Below, piece after piece: positions 26,356-34,037 of a stretch of 64,000 bases of DNA (within the stretch, counting starts at the first letter, position 1; every line of letters starts with the position of its first letter). Both the position numbers and the translations under genes were made by a program. The notes beneath the pieces were generated by a model. That model was not told where the DNA came from, made no database searches, and was given only the letters and a program-made list of their open reading frames with translations. The DNA comes from Shewanella sp. UCD-KL12 (GTDB lineage: Bacteria; Pseudomonadota; Gammaproteobacteria; Enterobacterales; Shewanellaceae): assembly GCF_001957125.1 (NCBI RefSeq), contig NZ_MPHJ01000017.1, forward strand, positions 47,651-111,650, in the 5' to 3' direction.

Positions 26356-26583
26356 TTACTGATGTAAATCAGTGTAAGGCAGTAGAGAAAGATAACGAGC
26401 ACGCTTAATAGCGCGAGCTAGTTGACGTTGATATTTAGCATTTGTACCAGTGATACGGCTAGGAACAATCTTGCCACTTTCAGTGACATAATTCTTCAAA
26501 GTAACGATATCTTTGTAATCAATCTCAGTTACACCTTCTGCAGTAAAACGGCAGAACTTGCGACGACGGAAATAACGTGCCAT
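26356..26583 (-). CDS. rpsR: 30S ribosomal protein S18
   Basis: Binds 16S rRNA with S6. The sequence MARYFRRRKFCRFTAEG and SRITGTNAKYQRQLARAIKRAR is characteristic; 75 residues as in E. coli. It lies between priB and rplI. Confidence 0.98.
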   Translation of the reverse strand: MARYFRRRKFCRFTAEGVTEIDYKDIVTLKNYVTESGKIVPSRITGTNAKYQRQLARAIKRARYLSLLPYTDLHQ

Positions 26584-26594
26584 GTGACAGTCTC

Positions 26595-26900
26595 CTAAGT
26601 TTTCAATTCGACATTTTCAGCGTGAATAACTAGACGATTTTGGCCATTTCGACTCTGCTGGAGAGCGATAAAGCCTTGCACCTCTATTTCCACACCAATT
26701 TTCAGCTTATCTGTTACGCTTTCAAAGCGTTCGCCACTGAATATCACTTGCATCTGACAGTATACGTTTCTCAGCATTTCTGCTTCATAACACTGCGACT
26801 TGTGTTCCAGCATTACCACACAATGTGCGATACCCGCTGGGCTTTTAAAGCTTCTGGAACGCGTAATGGTTCCCGATAACACCAAGTGGTTTGTGGCCAC
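26595..26900 (-). CDS. priB: Primosomal replication protein N
   Basis: OB-fold single-stranded DNA-binding protein of the PriA restart primosome. LVLSGTITRSRSF, GIAHCVVMLEHKS and VQGFIAL align with E. coli PriB; 101 residues against 104. The start codon is GTG at 26900, 8 bp after rpsF ends. The place between rpsF and rpsR is the canonical one. Confidence 0.93.
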   Translation of the reverse strand: MATNHLVLSGTITRSRSFKSPAGIAHCVVMLEHKSQCYEAEMLRNVYCQMQVIFSGERFESVTDKLKIGVEIEVQGFIALQQSRNGQNRLVIHAENVELKT

Positions 26901-26908
26901 AGAAAAAC

Positions 26909-27337
26909 TTACTCAGCTGCTTTTTCAGCGGCTTCTTTAACTTCAGCAGGTGCTTCAGTAGCTTCAGCAGGCGCACTACGACGCTCGCCTTCGCCTGAAC
27001 GACGTGAATCACGCTCGTCTTTAGCTTTAGCCATTGGAGATGCTTCAGTGATAGCAGCTTTAGTACGCATAATCATGTTACGCAGTACAGCATCGTTGAA
27101 ACGGAAAGCTGTCTCAAGTTCTTCAACCGACTCAGCAGTAGCTTCTACGTTCATAAGAACATAGTGAGCTTTATGCAGTTCGATAATTGGGTAAGCCAGT
27201 TGACGACGGCCCCAATCTTCTAGACGATGAATTTGACCGCCAGCTTGGGTAAGAATACCCGTGTAACGCTCAATCATACCAGGTACTTGTTCACTCTGAT
27301 CAGGGTGAACCAAAAATACGATTTCATAATGACGCAT
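26909..27337 (-). CDS. rpsF: 30S ribosomal protein S6
   Basis: Pairs with S18 on the 16S platform. The protein starts MRHYEIVFLVHPDQSEQVPGM; the ATG at 27337 has an AAGGAG Shine-Dalgarno, whereas a longer open frame upstream is not conserved. It has 142 residues, with a charged, Ala/Glu-rich C-terminal tail of about 40 residues (from DERDSRRSGEGERR), longer than in E. coli. RimK-type glutamylation acts on the S6 tail in relatives, but nothing here proves it. Confidence 0.97.
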   Translation of the reverse strand: MRHYEIVFLVHPDQSEQVPGMIERYTGILTQAGGQIHRLEDWGRRQLAYPIIELHKAHYVLMNVEATAESVEELETAFRFNDAVLRNMIMRTKAAITEASPMAKAKDERDSRRSGEGERRSAPAEATEAPAEVKEAAEKAAE

Positions 27338-27360
27338 TTTTTGCTCCTTACGGTTATCTA

Positions 27361-27395
27361 GCCTCGTTGTTGGCTCAGTCAAACCAAATAGAGGC
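27361..27395 (-). promoter_or_regulatory. rpsF leader hairpin, possible S6:S18 autoregulatory element
   Basis: On the minus strand GCCTC...GAGGC closes a stem with an inner TTGG/CCAA helix, ending about 20 bases before the rpsF start. A CCG trinucleotide lies between the hairpin and the Shine-Dalgarno. In many bacteria the S6:S18 complex represses this operon through a leader structure with a conserved CCG. Placement fits, but the full motif is not demonstrated. Confidence 0.35.
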
Positions 27396-27431
27396 AAGGA
27401 ACTAATTAAAGTGACTGATTTAAGCCGCGGA

Positions 27432-27460
27432 ATATTACACAAAAGCAAAGCATAATTCAA
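27432..27460 (-). promoter_or_regulatory. Promoter of the rpsF operon
   Basis: TTGAAT (27455-27460) and TAATAT (27432-27437) with a 17-bp spacer, followed by a GC-rich discriminator (TCCGCGG), as expected for a stringently controlled ribosomal protein operon. Confidence 0.5.
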
Positions 27461-27556
27461 GTAATATTCGCTTTGCCGATACAGCTCAGAATAGGTATGA
27501 TGTTGGCTCGTTAAAATAGATCCGTGCCACATTAAAATAATAGTAAGAATAAAATA

Positions 27557-28318
27557 ATGTTTAGAGCTATATCACTCCTATTTTTGTCGCTCCCTTTCTC
27601 AGCCTGGGCCTTAGTTCCCCCAGATTACCAAGAGCCACCCAGTGACTTTACCGCCGAGATTGAAGCAGGACTTCAGCTCAATACAGGTAACACTGAATCG
27701 AGTAGTTTTAACGGCCGCACCAAACTTGTTTACGATACGGATAAAGCTAGGCAAGAGGGGACGTTTAAACTCTATTATGCTGCGGACGATGAGAAAACCA
27801 CTGCCGAGAAGTACGATGTACAGTTGCAGTCGAGCTATAAGTTAGACGGTGATGTCTCACTATTGGGTGGTGGATATATTTTCGGTCGTGGTGATTTCAC
27901 CTTAGATCGCTTTGGTAGTTACACTCAAATATCGACGATATCGACCGGTTATGGTTTCGATGCCATCTCTGACCACGAGACTAAACTCAGCTTAGAGATT
28001 GGTCCTGGTTACCGTTACAACATGCCTATCGAAACTGAAAGCGAGCCTAACCCAGACCCCAATAAAGATATCATTATCCGTACTGCGGCTAAGTTTGAGC
28101 AAAAACTACAAGAATACACTAGCCTCAATGCCGACCTTACTGCAGAAGTTGGTGAAGACAACAGCACACTGACTCTGGATATGAACTATAAAAATACTCT
28201 CTTCCAAGACTGGGCATTCAAGATTGGCGTCAACGTTAAGTACACAGACGTCGTTCCTGAGGGTACAAAGCAGACAGATACCATCACTACATTCAACTTG
28301 CTGTATACGTTTCAGTAG
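27557..28318 (+). CDS. DUF481 family outer membrane protein (YdiY-like)
   Basis: A 253-residue exported protein (signal peptide ending SAWA) with alternating strands. The DUF481 pattern is seen in FTAEIEAGLQLNTGNTESSSFNGRTKL and the C-terminal YTDVVPEGTKQTDTITTFNLLYTF. Relatives such as E. coli YdiY are salt- or acid-induced outer membrane proteins of unknown function. It is divergent from the rpsF operon and has no partner downstream. Confidence 0.8.
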   Translation: MFRAISLLFLSLPFSAWALVPPDYQEPPSDFTAEIEAGLQLNTGNTESSSFNGRTKLVYDTDKARQEGTFKLYYAADDEKTTAEKYDVQLQSSYKLDGDVSLLGGGYIFGRGDFTLDRFGSYTQISTISTGYGFDAISDHETKLSLEIGPGYRYNMPIETESEPNPDPNKDIIIRTAAKFEQKLQEYTSLNADLTAEVGEDNSTLTLDMNYKNTLFQDWAFKIGVNVKYTDVVPEGTKQTDTITTFNLLYTFQ

Positions 28319-28423
28319 AAGGTGCTAGGTCGCTCACGACTAGAGCATCTAGCTACAGCAAAGTTCCAGTCTCTATATTAAACCGCCATGCTAAATAAAT
28401 CCGTCATGGCGAATAAACCCGTC

Positions 28424-28444
28424 ATGCTGAACTTGTTTCAGCAT
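28424..28444. repeat. Small dispersed hairpin repeat
   Basis: ATGCTGAA and TTCAGCAT pair around CTTGT. The GTCATGCTGAACTTGTTTCA type is a widespread short intergenic repeat in bacteria. The function is not known. Confidence 0.6.
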
Positions 28445-28590
28445 CCCTACCTACCTTGTTAGATAACAAGTTGCTGAAATATCTTTCATTGGTTCTTTTG
28501 ACTGGTGTTGTTATCTGGCTGCGACCTGTTAAGCATGACTTCATTGTTATCTATCACCTGCCGTGGGCTTAAGTGCAAACACTTCAGTGA

Positions 28591-28661
28591 CACGGCGCGA
28601 GTATATCCGTATAGCCTCTACGACAGCATCCCTGCTGTCGAAGGTCACTGCCGCGTTTACA
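28591..28661 (+). repeat. Structured intergenic repeat, copy 1
   Basis: Holds a TATA/TATA hairpin with loop TCCG, then the conserved spacer CTCTAC, then a 7-bp stem CGACAGC/GCTGTCG with loop ATCCCT, then GAAG. The same frame recurs in opposite orientation at 29585-29690, with different but still paired stem bases. Confidence 0.7.
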
Positions 28662-28892
28662 CCTGAAAGTTTATCTCTTCGAATTTGACTTTTGGTAGAG
28701 CTTTCAAACTATCTCAGTTCTGGACTGGATGGGCTAGATTTGGTGTTATTACTGAGATTTCAATTTGAAAAGAGATGGCTGCCGCAAGTACTGTAACGCC
28801 TTCGGTAATGGCACATATCAGTTAGTTAAAAAATTGAGTGAACATTGCCGACTGTCTCTTATTCAGGTGAAACAACTTGTTTTGTGTTTAAA

Positions 28893-29108
28893 CTACTGAA
28901 TAGGATTTCGATCTAATTTACACTTAACCCTTAAAGTTAGAATTAGAGCTAATGTTTGAAGTAATAAAAGTGATAATAGTGCACCTTTCAGAGTCACTTC
29001 ATCTTCAATATCTAACCAAGCTTCCATCAAAACTCCCAACCAAACCACCATAAAAATAGCTGTATTGCTAATTGCGGCCTTCAAGATCATCTGATTCTTA
29101 GGTGACAT
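28893..29108 (-). CDS. Small two-helix membrane protein, unknown
   Basis: A 71-residue protein with two membrane segments (AAISNTAIFMVVWLGVLM and TLKGALLSLLLLQTLALILTL) joined by an acidic loop EAWLDIEDEV, and a basic C-terminus. I do not recognise a family. The ATG is preceded by AGGACA. Together with the next gene it is framed by inverted repeat copies, which suggests a small insert between the DUF481 and rlmB genes. Confidence 0.5.
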   Translation of the reverse strand: MSPKNQMILKAAISNTAIFMVVWLGVLMEAWLDIEDEVTLKGALLSLLLLQTLALILTLRVKCKLDRNPIQ

Positions 29109-29210
29109 ATTGTCCTAATACCCTAATCATGGGCAAAAAATTGTTGGCTAAAATGTTGAGAAACGAAAACAGCCAACTACATATGATCCTAATTTATTAG
29201 CTTGTTATGA

Positions 29211-29417
29211 CTAACCTGTCACTTCAGGCTTCTTGTTTGACCAGTACCAGCAGTATAACCAACTAGCAGGAAAGAAAAGATAACTTAAGAGGAAAGTATA
29301 AAACCCTACAAGCGGTAAATTGCCAGATTTCCCTTTGGCAAATTTCAAAGTTAAATACAACATAACTAAGAAATGAATAAATATGATTTGACCTGCAACT
29401 GTTACGTTTATGTCCAT
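29211..29417 (-). CDS. Small membrane protein, unknown
   Basis: A 68-residue protein with two or three hydrophobic segments (VAGQIIFIHFLVMLYLTL, then GFYTFLLSYLFFPASWLYCWYW) and a lysine-rich tail. The ATG at 29417 has an AAGGA Shine-Dalgarno; a longer frame to 29495 lacks one. I do not recognise a family. It lies 102 bp upstream of the 71-residue membrane protein gene on the same strand, so the pair may be cotranscribed. Confidence 0.5.
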   Translation of the reverse strand: MDINVTVAGQIIFIHFLVMLYLTLKFAKGKSGNLPLVGFYTFLLSYLFFPASWLYCWYWSNKKPEVTG

Positions 29418-29584
29418 TTGTGCATCCTTACACTTTGCAGCTTGGTGAGTTATGACATTTTTGACGCATGTGCACATATTTAGCAAGACGCACATACAAA
29501 TTTAATAATCCATTATCTAGGTCTCACTCTAACAAAGCTATTGATTCATTAGTAGCCTGAAATCGAAGAAAGAAAATAGTCCAG

Positions 29585-29690
29585 TGTAGATGCGGCTGCG
29601 GGCTTCCAAAACATGGATGTTTTGGTAGAGCCTCCAAGGAGGGATTCACGGCGTCTCGCAGAAGCATCTGCACATTAGCGAGCCGCAGGC
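29585..29690 (-). repeat. Structured intergenic repeat, copy 2 (inverted relative to copy 1)
   Basis: Read on the minus strand it has a CCTC/GAGG hairpin with loop CTTG, the conserved CTCTAC spacer, a 7-bp stem CCAAAAC/GTTTTGG with loop ATCCAT, then GAAG. An outer AGATGC/GCATCT pair encloses the whole. The gap 29496-29855 holds otherwise only the rlmB terminator. Confidence 0.7.
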
Positions 29691-29760
29691 TATTCATAAC
29701 CCAAAGGTTAACTCCTAAGAAACACTTAAAATATGGGAGTAACCGCCGGCCATCGAGGCC

Positions 29761-29801
29761 AAAAACAAAAATGCCGATGAGGTCTAAACCACATCGGCAT
29801 T
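29761..29801 (-). terminator. Terminator of the rnr-rlmB operon
   Basis: AATGCCGATG/CATCGGCATT with an inner GGT/ACC pair, followed on the minus strand by TTTTGTTTTT. A second palindrome (AGTTAAGTTT/AAACTTAACT) overlaps the rlmB stop. Confidence 0.8.
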
Positions 29802-29855
29802 AAGCTCACTATGGGGTACAAGCCCCAAAATGACCATAGTTAAGTTTTCAGAAAC

Positions 29856-30596
29856 TTAACTCAATCTCTGGCGTACAGCCTCAAACAAGCAGATCCCACT
29901 GGCAACAGAGACGTTCAGGCTTGAAACAGATCCCGACATAGGGATCGAAGCAATCGAATCACAACTCTCACGAGTTAGGCGACGTAGGCCTTTATCTTCA
30001 GCGCCCATGGCGATAGCCAGTGAGCCTTTAAGATCGGTTTTGTAAAGATCGCTATCGGCTTCACCTGCAGCACCAACAATCCAAACACCCTTTTCTTGCA
30101 AGCTCTTCATGGTACGCGCCAGATTTGTCACCTGAAATAGCGGTACAACTTCAGCTGCGCCACAAGCCACCTTACTCACTGTAGGAGTCAGACCCACTGA
30201 GTTATCACGAGGCACGATAACACCGTGCACGCCAGCCGCATCTGCATTACGTAAACAAGCACCTAAATTATGCGGGTCAGTGACACCATCAAGAATAAGC
30301 AAGAATGGCGTTTCAGTCTTCTCAACCAGCGTTGCAAGGTCATTATCGTTCAACTGCTTCACAGCTTTAACGCGTGCGATCACACCTTGATGCTGCCCAC
30401 TACCAGACTTATCGTCTAATACTTTTCGAGACGCTTGCTGTACAGATACCCCGTACTCAGCAGCGGCTTCAAGGATTGGCGTTAAACGCTGATCGTCACG
30501 CCCTTGAAGTATCCAAAGCTCAATGACACGCTCTGGGCTGTGCTTTAATACTGCTTCTACAGCGTGAATACCAAAAGTGATATCTTGTTTTTTCAT
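29856..30596 (-). CDS. rlmB: 23S rRNA (guanosine-2'-O-)-methyltransferase RlmB
   Basis: SpoU-class SPOUT methyltransferase that modifies G2251 of 23S rRNA. It has an N-terminal substrate-binding domain (GIHAVEAVLKHSPERV) and the three SPOUT motifs: LDGVTDPHNLGACLRNADA, IAMGAEDKGLRRL and IPMSGSVSSLNVSVA. The ATG at 30596 is used; the preceding codon is a TTG. It lies 15 bp after rnr, as in E. coli. Confidence 0.96.
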   Translation of the reverse strand: MKKQDITFGIHAVEAVLKHSPERVIELWILQGRDDQRLTPILEAAAEYGVSVQQASRKVLDDKSGSGQHQGVIARVKAVKQLNDNDLATLVEKTETPFLLILDGVTDPHNLGACLRNADAAGVHGVIVPRDNSVGLTPTVSKVACGAAEVVPLFQVTNLARTMKSLQEKGVWIVGAAGEADSDLYKTDLKGSLAIAMGAEDKGLRRLTRESCDSIASIPMSGSVSSLNVSVASGICLFEAVRQRLS

Positions 30597-30611
30597 CAAT
30601 TACATTCTCTA

Positions 30612-33098
30612 TTACTTGCTTGCTTTAGCTTTGCGTTTAGCTGGGCTCTTCTTTTTTGCAGTGGATTTCGGACCTGTTTTCTTTACAGAGCCCTTCTTGA
30701 CTGCCGCTTTCTTTGCTGAGCTTTTTCCACTCGACTTTTTCTTAGCTGAACTAGATTTACCTCTAGTCTTTGAGCCCGCTTTACTATCTTTATCTGAGCT
30801 GCGTCGCTTGCCTTTAGGCTTTTCACCATTACTGTCGAGTTTTGCTCCCTCGATATTGACTCTTTCGCGAGCTGTCATCGGTTTTTTACCGCGACGAGAG
30901 CTAGGCTTACGGCCTGCATCACCTTCCATCATCAAATCAATTTGACGATCGTCTAAGTTAACACCTGCCACTTTTACCGTTACGGCATCGCCCAGCTGGT
31001 AAGTTTGACCAGAGGCCTCACCGACTAAGCGCTGACGCATATTATCGTACTGGTAATAGTCGTTACCTAAGCTAGAAATATGCACTAAGCCATCAATAAA
31101 TAGCTTATCTAACCGCACGAACATACCAAAATGTGTCACCGACGCAATGACGGCCTCAAAGGTATCGCCCACGTGGTCCTGCATAAACTCACACTTAAGC
31201 CAGTCACTCACATCACGCGTCGCTTCATCAGCACGTCGCTCAGTGGTTGAGCACTCCTCGCCAAGTAGATCTAGGTCTTCAATTGAGTAGTGATAACCAC
31301 CATCCGGTGTCCACTTATCTTTTGCTTCTCCACGCTCTTTGGCAAGCAAGTAACGAATCACGCGATGCAAGATCAAATCAGGGTAGCGTCGAATAGGTGA
31401 GGTAAAGTGAGAGTATGCCTCTAACGCTAAACCAAAGTGACCTTCGTTATCTGGTGTATAGGTTGCCTGGCGCATTGAACGCAGCAACATCACCTGAATC
31501 AGTTCAGCATCAGGCCTATCGGCAATCTGCTCCATCACAGCCTGATAATCTTTAGGAGTTGGCTCAAGCCCACCCTCAATGGTTAAACCGCGCTCCTTAA
31601 GGAAGTCCTTAAAGTTCGTCAGTTTCTGCTCTGAAGGTGCTTCATGTACGCGATAAAGGACTTCGCCTTTATGCTTCTTAACAAACTTGGCCGATGCCAC
31701 GTTAGCTAAAATCATACACTCTTCAATGATCTTATGTGCTTGATTGCGATTACGCGGCACTATGCTATCGATCTTTCTATCATCATTAAAAACAAACTGA
31801 GTTTCTGTCGTTTCAAATGCGATAGCACCACGCTCAGCGCGGGTCTCATCTAATGTTAAGTACAAAGACTGTAATGTCTGTAGATGAGGGAATATAGGTT
31901 TAAGCTTATCACTTACCTCACCGCCTTCGAGCATATCCGCAACTTGGGTATATGTTAGACGGGCATGGGAATGCATAACGGCAGGGTAGAACTTATATCC
32001 AGAGAGCTTACCTGCAGCTGAGATTGTCATCTCGGCAACCATACATAAGCGATCGACCTCAGGCATCAAAGAACATAGGCCGTTAGAGATCTTCTCTGGC
32101 AGCATAGGGATCACTTGCGACGGGAAGTAAACTGAGTTTCCTCGGCTACGCGCTTCTTTATCTAATGCAGATTCAGTACGCACATAATGACTCACATCGG
32201 CAATGGCTACCCATAAGCGCCAGCCGCCACTCTTTTTCGTTTCTGCATATACTGCATCATCGAAATCACGGGCATCTTCACCATCTATGGTAACTAAAGG
32301 TAAGTGACGTAGATCGACTCGCCCCTCTTTATCTGCTTCAGTAACTTCATCGGGAATAGCTCTGAGCTTCTTCTCTATCAAGCTTGACCAAGTATGCGGT
32401 AGATCATAATTACGCAGGGCAATTTCAATCTCCATACCTGGTGCTAATTGCTTACCTAACACTTCTGTCACTTTACCAGCAGCTTTAACATAGCGGCCAG
32501 GACGACGAGTTAACTCTAAGACGACGATATCACCTTGGCGAGCACCGTTACGGTCCTCGTCAGGGATCAAGATCTCTTGAGTAATTCTTCTATCATCGGC
32601 AATGACAAAGGCCATACCTGAATCTAAGTGAAAACGGCCGACAAGTGCTGCCGTTCTCTGCTCGACTAAACGAACGATTCTGGCTTCACGACGACCTTTA
32701 CGGTCAACGCCAGCTTTTTGAGCCAGCACCTTATCACCATGAAAATACATCTGCATATCACGGTTGTTGATAAAGAGGTCATCGCCACCCTCTTCCAGCT
32801 TTAAGAAGCCAAAGCCATCTCTGTGACCGATAACGGTACCGGTTAACAAGTCCATACGCTCAGGTAAGCCGTAAGCCTGCCCACGGGTAAACACTAGCTG
32901 TCCATCACGCTCCATGGCGCGTAAACGGCGTCTTAATGCTTCAAGCTGCTCCTCACTCTCCAGCTTTAATGCTGTCGCAATACGTTCACGGTTGAGTGGG
33001 GATTTTTCGGATCGTAAGTATTCTAGAATAAACTCACGGCTTGGAATAGGGTTTTCATAATTTTGTTGTTCACGCTTTAAATGCGGATCTTTGATCAT
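30612..33098 (-). CDS. rnr: Ribonuclease R
   Basis: Processive 3'-5' exoribonuclease able to degrade structured RNA. The order is an N-terminal helix-turn-helix, two cold-shock domains (LTGTVIGHRDGFGFL), the RNB domain (VTIDGEDARDFDDAVYAE with the metal-binding Asp residues near 277-285), and S1 (DTFEAVIASVTHFGMFVRL). The last ~90 residues are a lysine, serine and alanine-rich tail with repeats of KKSSGKSSAKKAA type. Length 828 is near E. coli RNase R (813). Confidence 0.96.
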   Translation of the reverse strand: MIKDPHLKREQQNYENPIPSREFILEYLRSEKSPLNRERIATALKLESEEQLEALRRRLRAMERDGQLVFTRGQAYGLPERMDLLTGTVIGHRDGFGFLKLEEGGDDLFINNRDMQMYFHGDKVLAQKAGVDRKGRREARIVRLVEQRTAALVGRFHLDSGMAFVIADDRRITQEILIPDEDRNGARQGDIVVLELTRRPGRYVKAAGKVTEVLGKQLAPGMEIEIALRNYDLPHTWSSLIEKKLRAIPDEVTEADKEGRVDLRHLPLVTIDGEDARDFDDAVYAETKKSGGWRLWVAIADVSHYVRTESALDKEARSRGNSVYFPSQVIPMLPEKISNGLCSLMPEVDRLCMVAEMTISAAGKLSGYKFYPAVMHSHARLTYTQVADMLEGGEVSDKLKPIFPHLQTLQSLYLTLDETRAERGAIAFETTETQFVFNDDRKIDSIVPRNRNQAHKIIEECMILANVASAKFVKKHKGEVLYRVHEAPSEQKLTNFKDFLKERGLTIEGGLEPTPKDYQAVMEQIADRPDAELIQVMLLRSMRQATYTPDNEGHFGLALEAYSHFTSPIRRYPDLILHRVIRYLLAKERGEAKDKWTPDGGYHYSIEDLDLLGEECSTTERRADEATRDVSDWLKCEFMQDHVGDTFEAVIASVTHFGMFVRLDKLFIDGLVHISSLGNDYYQYDNMRQRLVGEASGQTYQLGDAVTVKVAGVNLDDRQIDLMMEGDAGRKPSSRRGKKPMTARERVNIEGAKLDSNGEKPKGKRRSSDKDSKAGSKTRGKSSSAKKKSSGKSSAKKAAVKKGSVKKTGPKSTAKKKSPAKRKAKASK

Positions 33099-33166
33099 TC
33101 AATATCTCAAATTTTGGTCCAGAACATTCTGGAACATACCAATTAGTTATTTATAGCTGGTAGTGT

Positions 33167-33787
33167 TTATCGGGATCTCAGGTGCTCCTGTTTTGCCCTA
33201 GCAACTGCGCTGGGCGGCATCTTTTGCTCTAGCACCTTCAATAATTCTAAGGCTTTCTCTTTGGTAGCCTCATCACTAAATACATCGTTATATAACCAGT
33301 GATAGCCCATCTCAAAATCTCTTGGACTACCATAACCTTCACCAAATAGTCTTACTAACATTAGCCGTGCTGGCAGATCACCATTTGCCGCCGCAGGCAT
33401 CACGTAATGAATCGCTCTTTCGCGATCTTGCATCACAAATTGACCATCGTGATAATATTCGGCCATTCTTAGCATTGCTTCAGCGCTCCCCTGCTCAGCG
33501 GCATCTCGTAACATGGAGATCCCTCTTGGCGGGTTGGCTTTTACACAAATACCATGATTAAGCATCTCGGCCCATAAATATTGATAAAGAGGTTGCTTGA
33601 GCACCTCAGCCCTCGCTTCAATATCTTGCACCAACTGACAATCGTCACCTATTACTCGCGTTAAATACTGTTTAGTCCTAATCAACTCTACGAGTTGCTC
33701 TTGACTATATATATCAACCGCTTGAGTATTTGCCCAACTCACTGCTGGTGTCACCATTAGTGAAATGAGTAAAAGATAACGTGACAT
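33167..33787 (-). CDS. motX: Sodium-driven polar flagellar motor protein MotX
   Basis: An exported 206-residue protein (signal peptide ending VSWA) that in Vibrio forms the T-ring with MotY and stabilises the PomAB stator. It shows IYSQEQLVELI and RVIGDDCQLVQDIEARA at the start, then Sel1-like repeats with PLYQYLWAEML, AAEQGSAEAMLRMAEYYHDG and GYGSPRDFEMGYHWLYND, the MotX layout. Sel1 repeats alone are not specific, but the overall pattern agrees with Vibrio MotX. The ATG at 33787 is the best signal-peptide start. Confidence 0.8.
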   Translation of the reverse strand: MSRYLLLISLMVTPAVSWANTQAVDIYSQEQLVELIRTKQYLTRVIGDDCQLVQDIEARAEVLKQPLYQYLWAEMLNHGICVKANPPRGISMLRDAAEQGSAEAMLRMAEYYHDGQFVMQDRERAIHYVMPAAANGDLPARLMLVRLFGEGYGSPRDFEMGYHWLYNDVFSDEATKEKALELLKVLEQKMPPSAVARAKQEHLRSR

Positions 33788-33858
33788 GATTTTTGATGGA
33801 TTTATTAACACTTCTTGTAACATGAGCTCTCTCACGAAAAATTCATTTATATAAGTAG

Positions 33859-33885
33859 TGATCAGAGAGGGCACTTCATACTTTA
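33859..33885 (-). promoter_or_regulatory. Candidate sigma-28 (FliA) promoter for motX
   Basis: On the minus strand TAAA, then 15 bases, then TCTGATCA, which matches GCCGATAA at 5 of 8. It lies about 70 bp before the motX start. Late flagellar motor genes often use FliA, so the context supports the match. Confidence 0.4.
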
Positions 33886-34007
33886 AATGCCCTGTCTCAT
33901 CATTACTTGCCTATTTACCTACATAATAGGTCATCGGCAGTATAACGTATTTCTTGAGTGCTGCCTGAATTAGCGATTAAGCCATCCATATTCATTAAGT
34001 GGCCAAT

Positions 34008-34036
34008 AAAAAGGCCGCTTGAAGCGGCCTCTTTTT
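34008..34036 (-). terminator. purA terminator
   Basis: AGGCCGCTT/AAGCGGCCT stem with a single central base. On the minus strand it is followed by TTTTT. Confidence 0.85.
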
Positions 34037-34037
34037 A

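Larger units (their letters stand above)
28319..28892. other. 574-bp gap with repeat elements and possible gene debris
   Basis: No confident gene. The first part holds a CGCCATG/CATGGCG inverted repeat (28384-28411) and a small hairpin repeat. The middle holds copy 1 of a structured repeat. From 28755 to about 28899 a short open frame on the plus strand reads GCRKYCNAFGNGTYQL without a start codon or ribosome site; it may be debris of a lost gene. Confidence 0.5.

Noticed and set aside
26909..27532. Longer 207-residue version of the rpsF frame
   Set aside because: S6 begins at the ATG at 27337 with AAGGAG; the extension crosses the likely promoter and leader hairpin.
28755..28899. Protein-coding gene in the gap before the 71-residue membrane protein
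   Set aside because: The open frame has no start codon or ribosome site and no family match; kept only as possible debris.
30577..30945. 122-codon frame antisense to the end of rnr
   Set aside because: It is the mirror of the lysine and alanine-rich RNase R tail; composition is explained by that low-complexity region.
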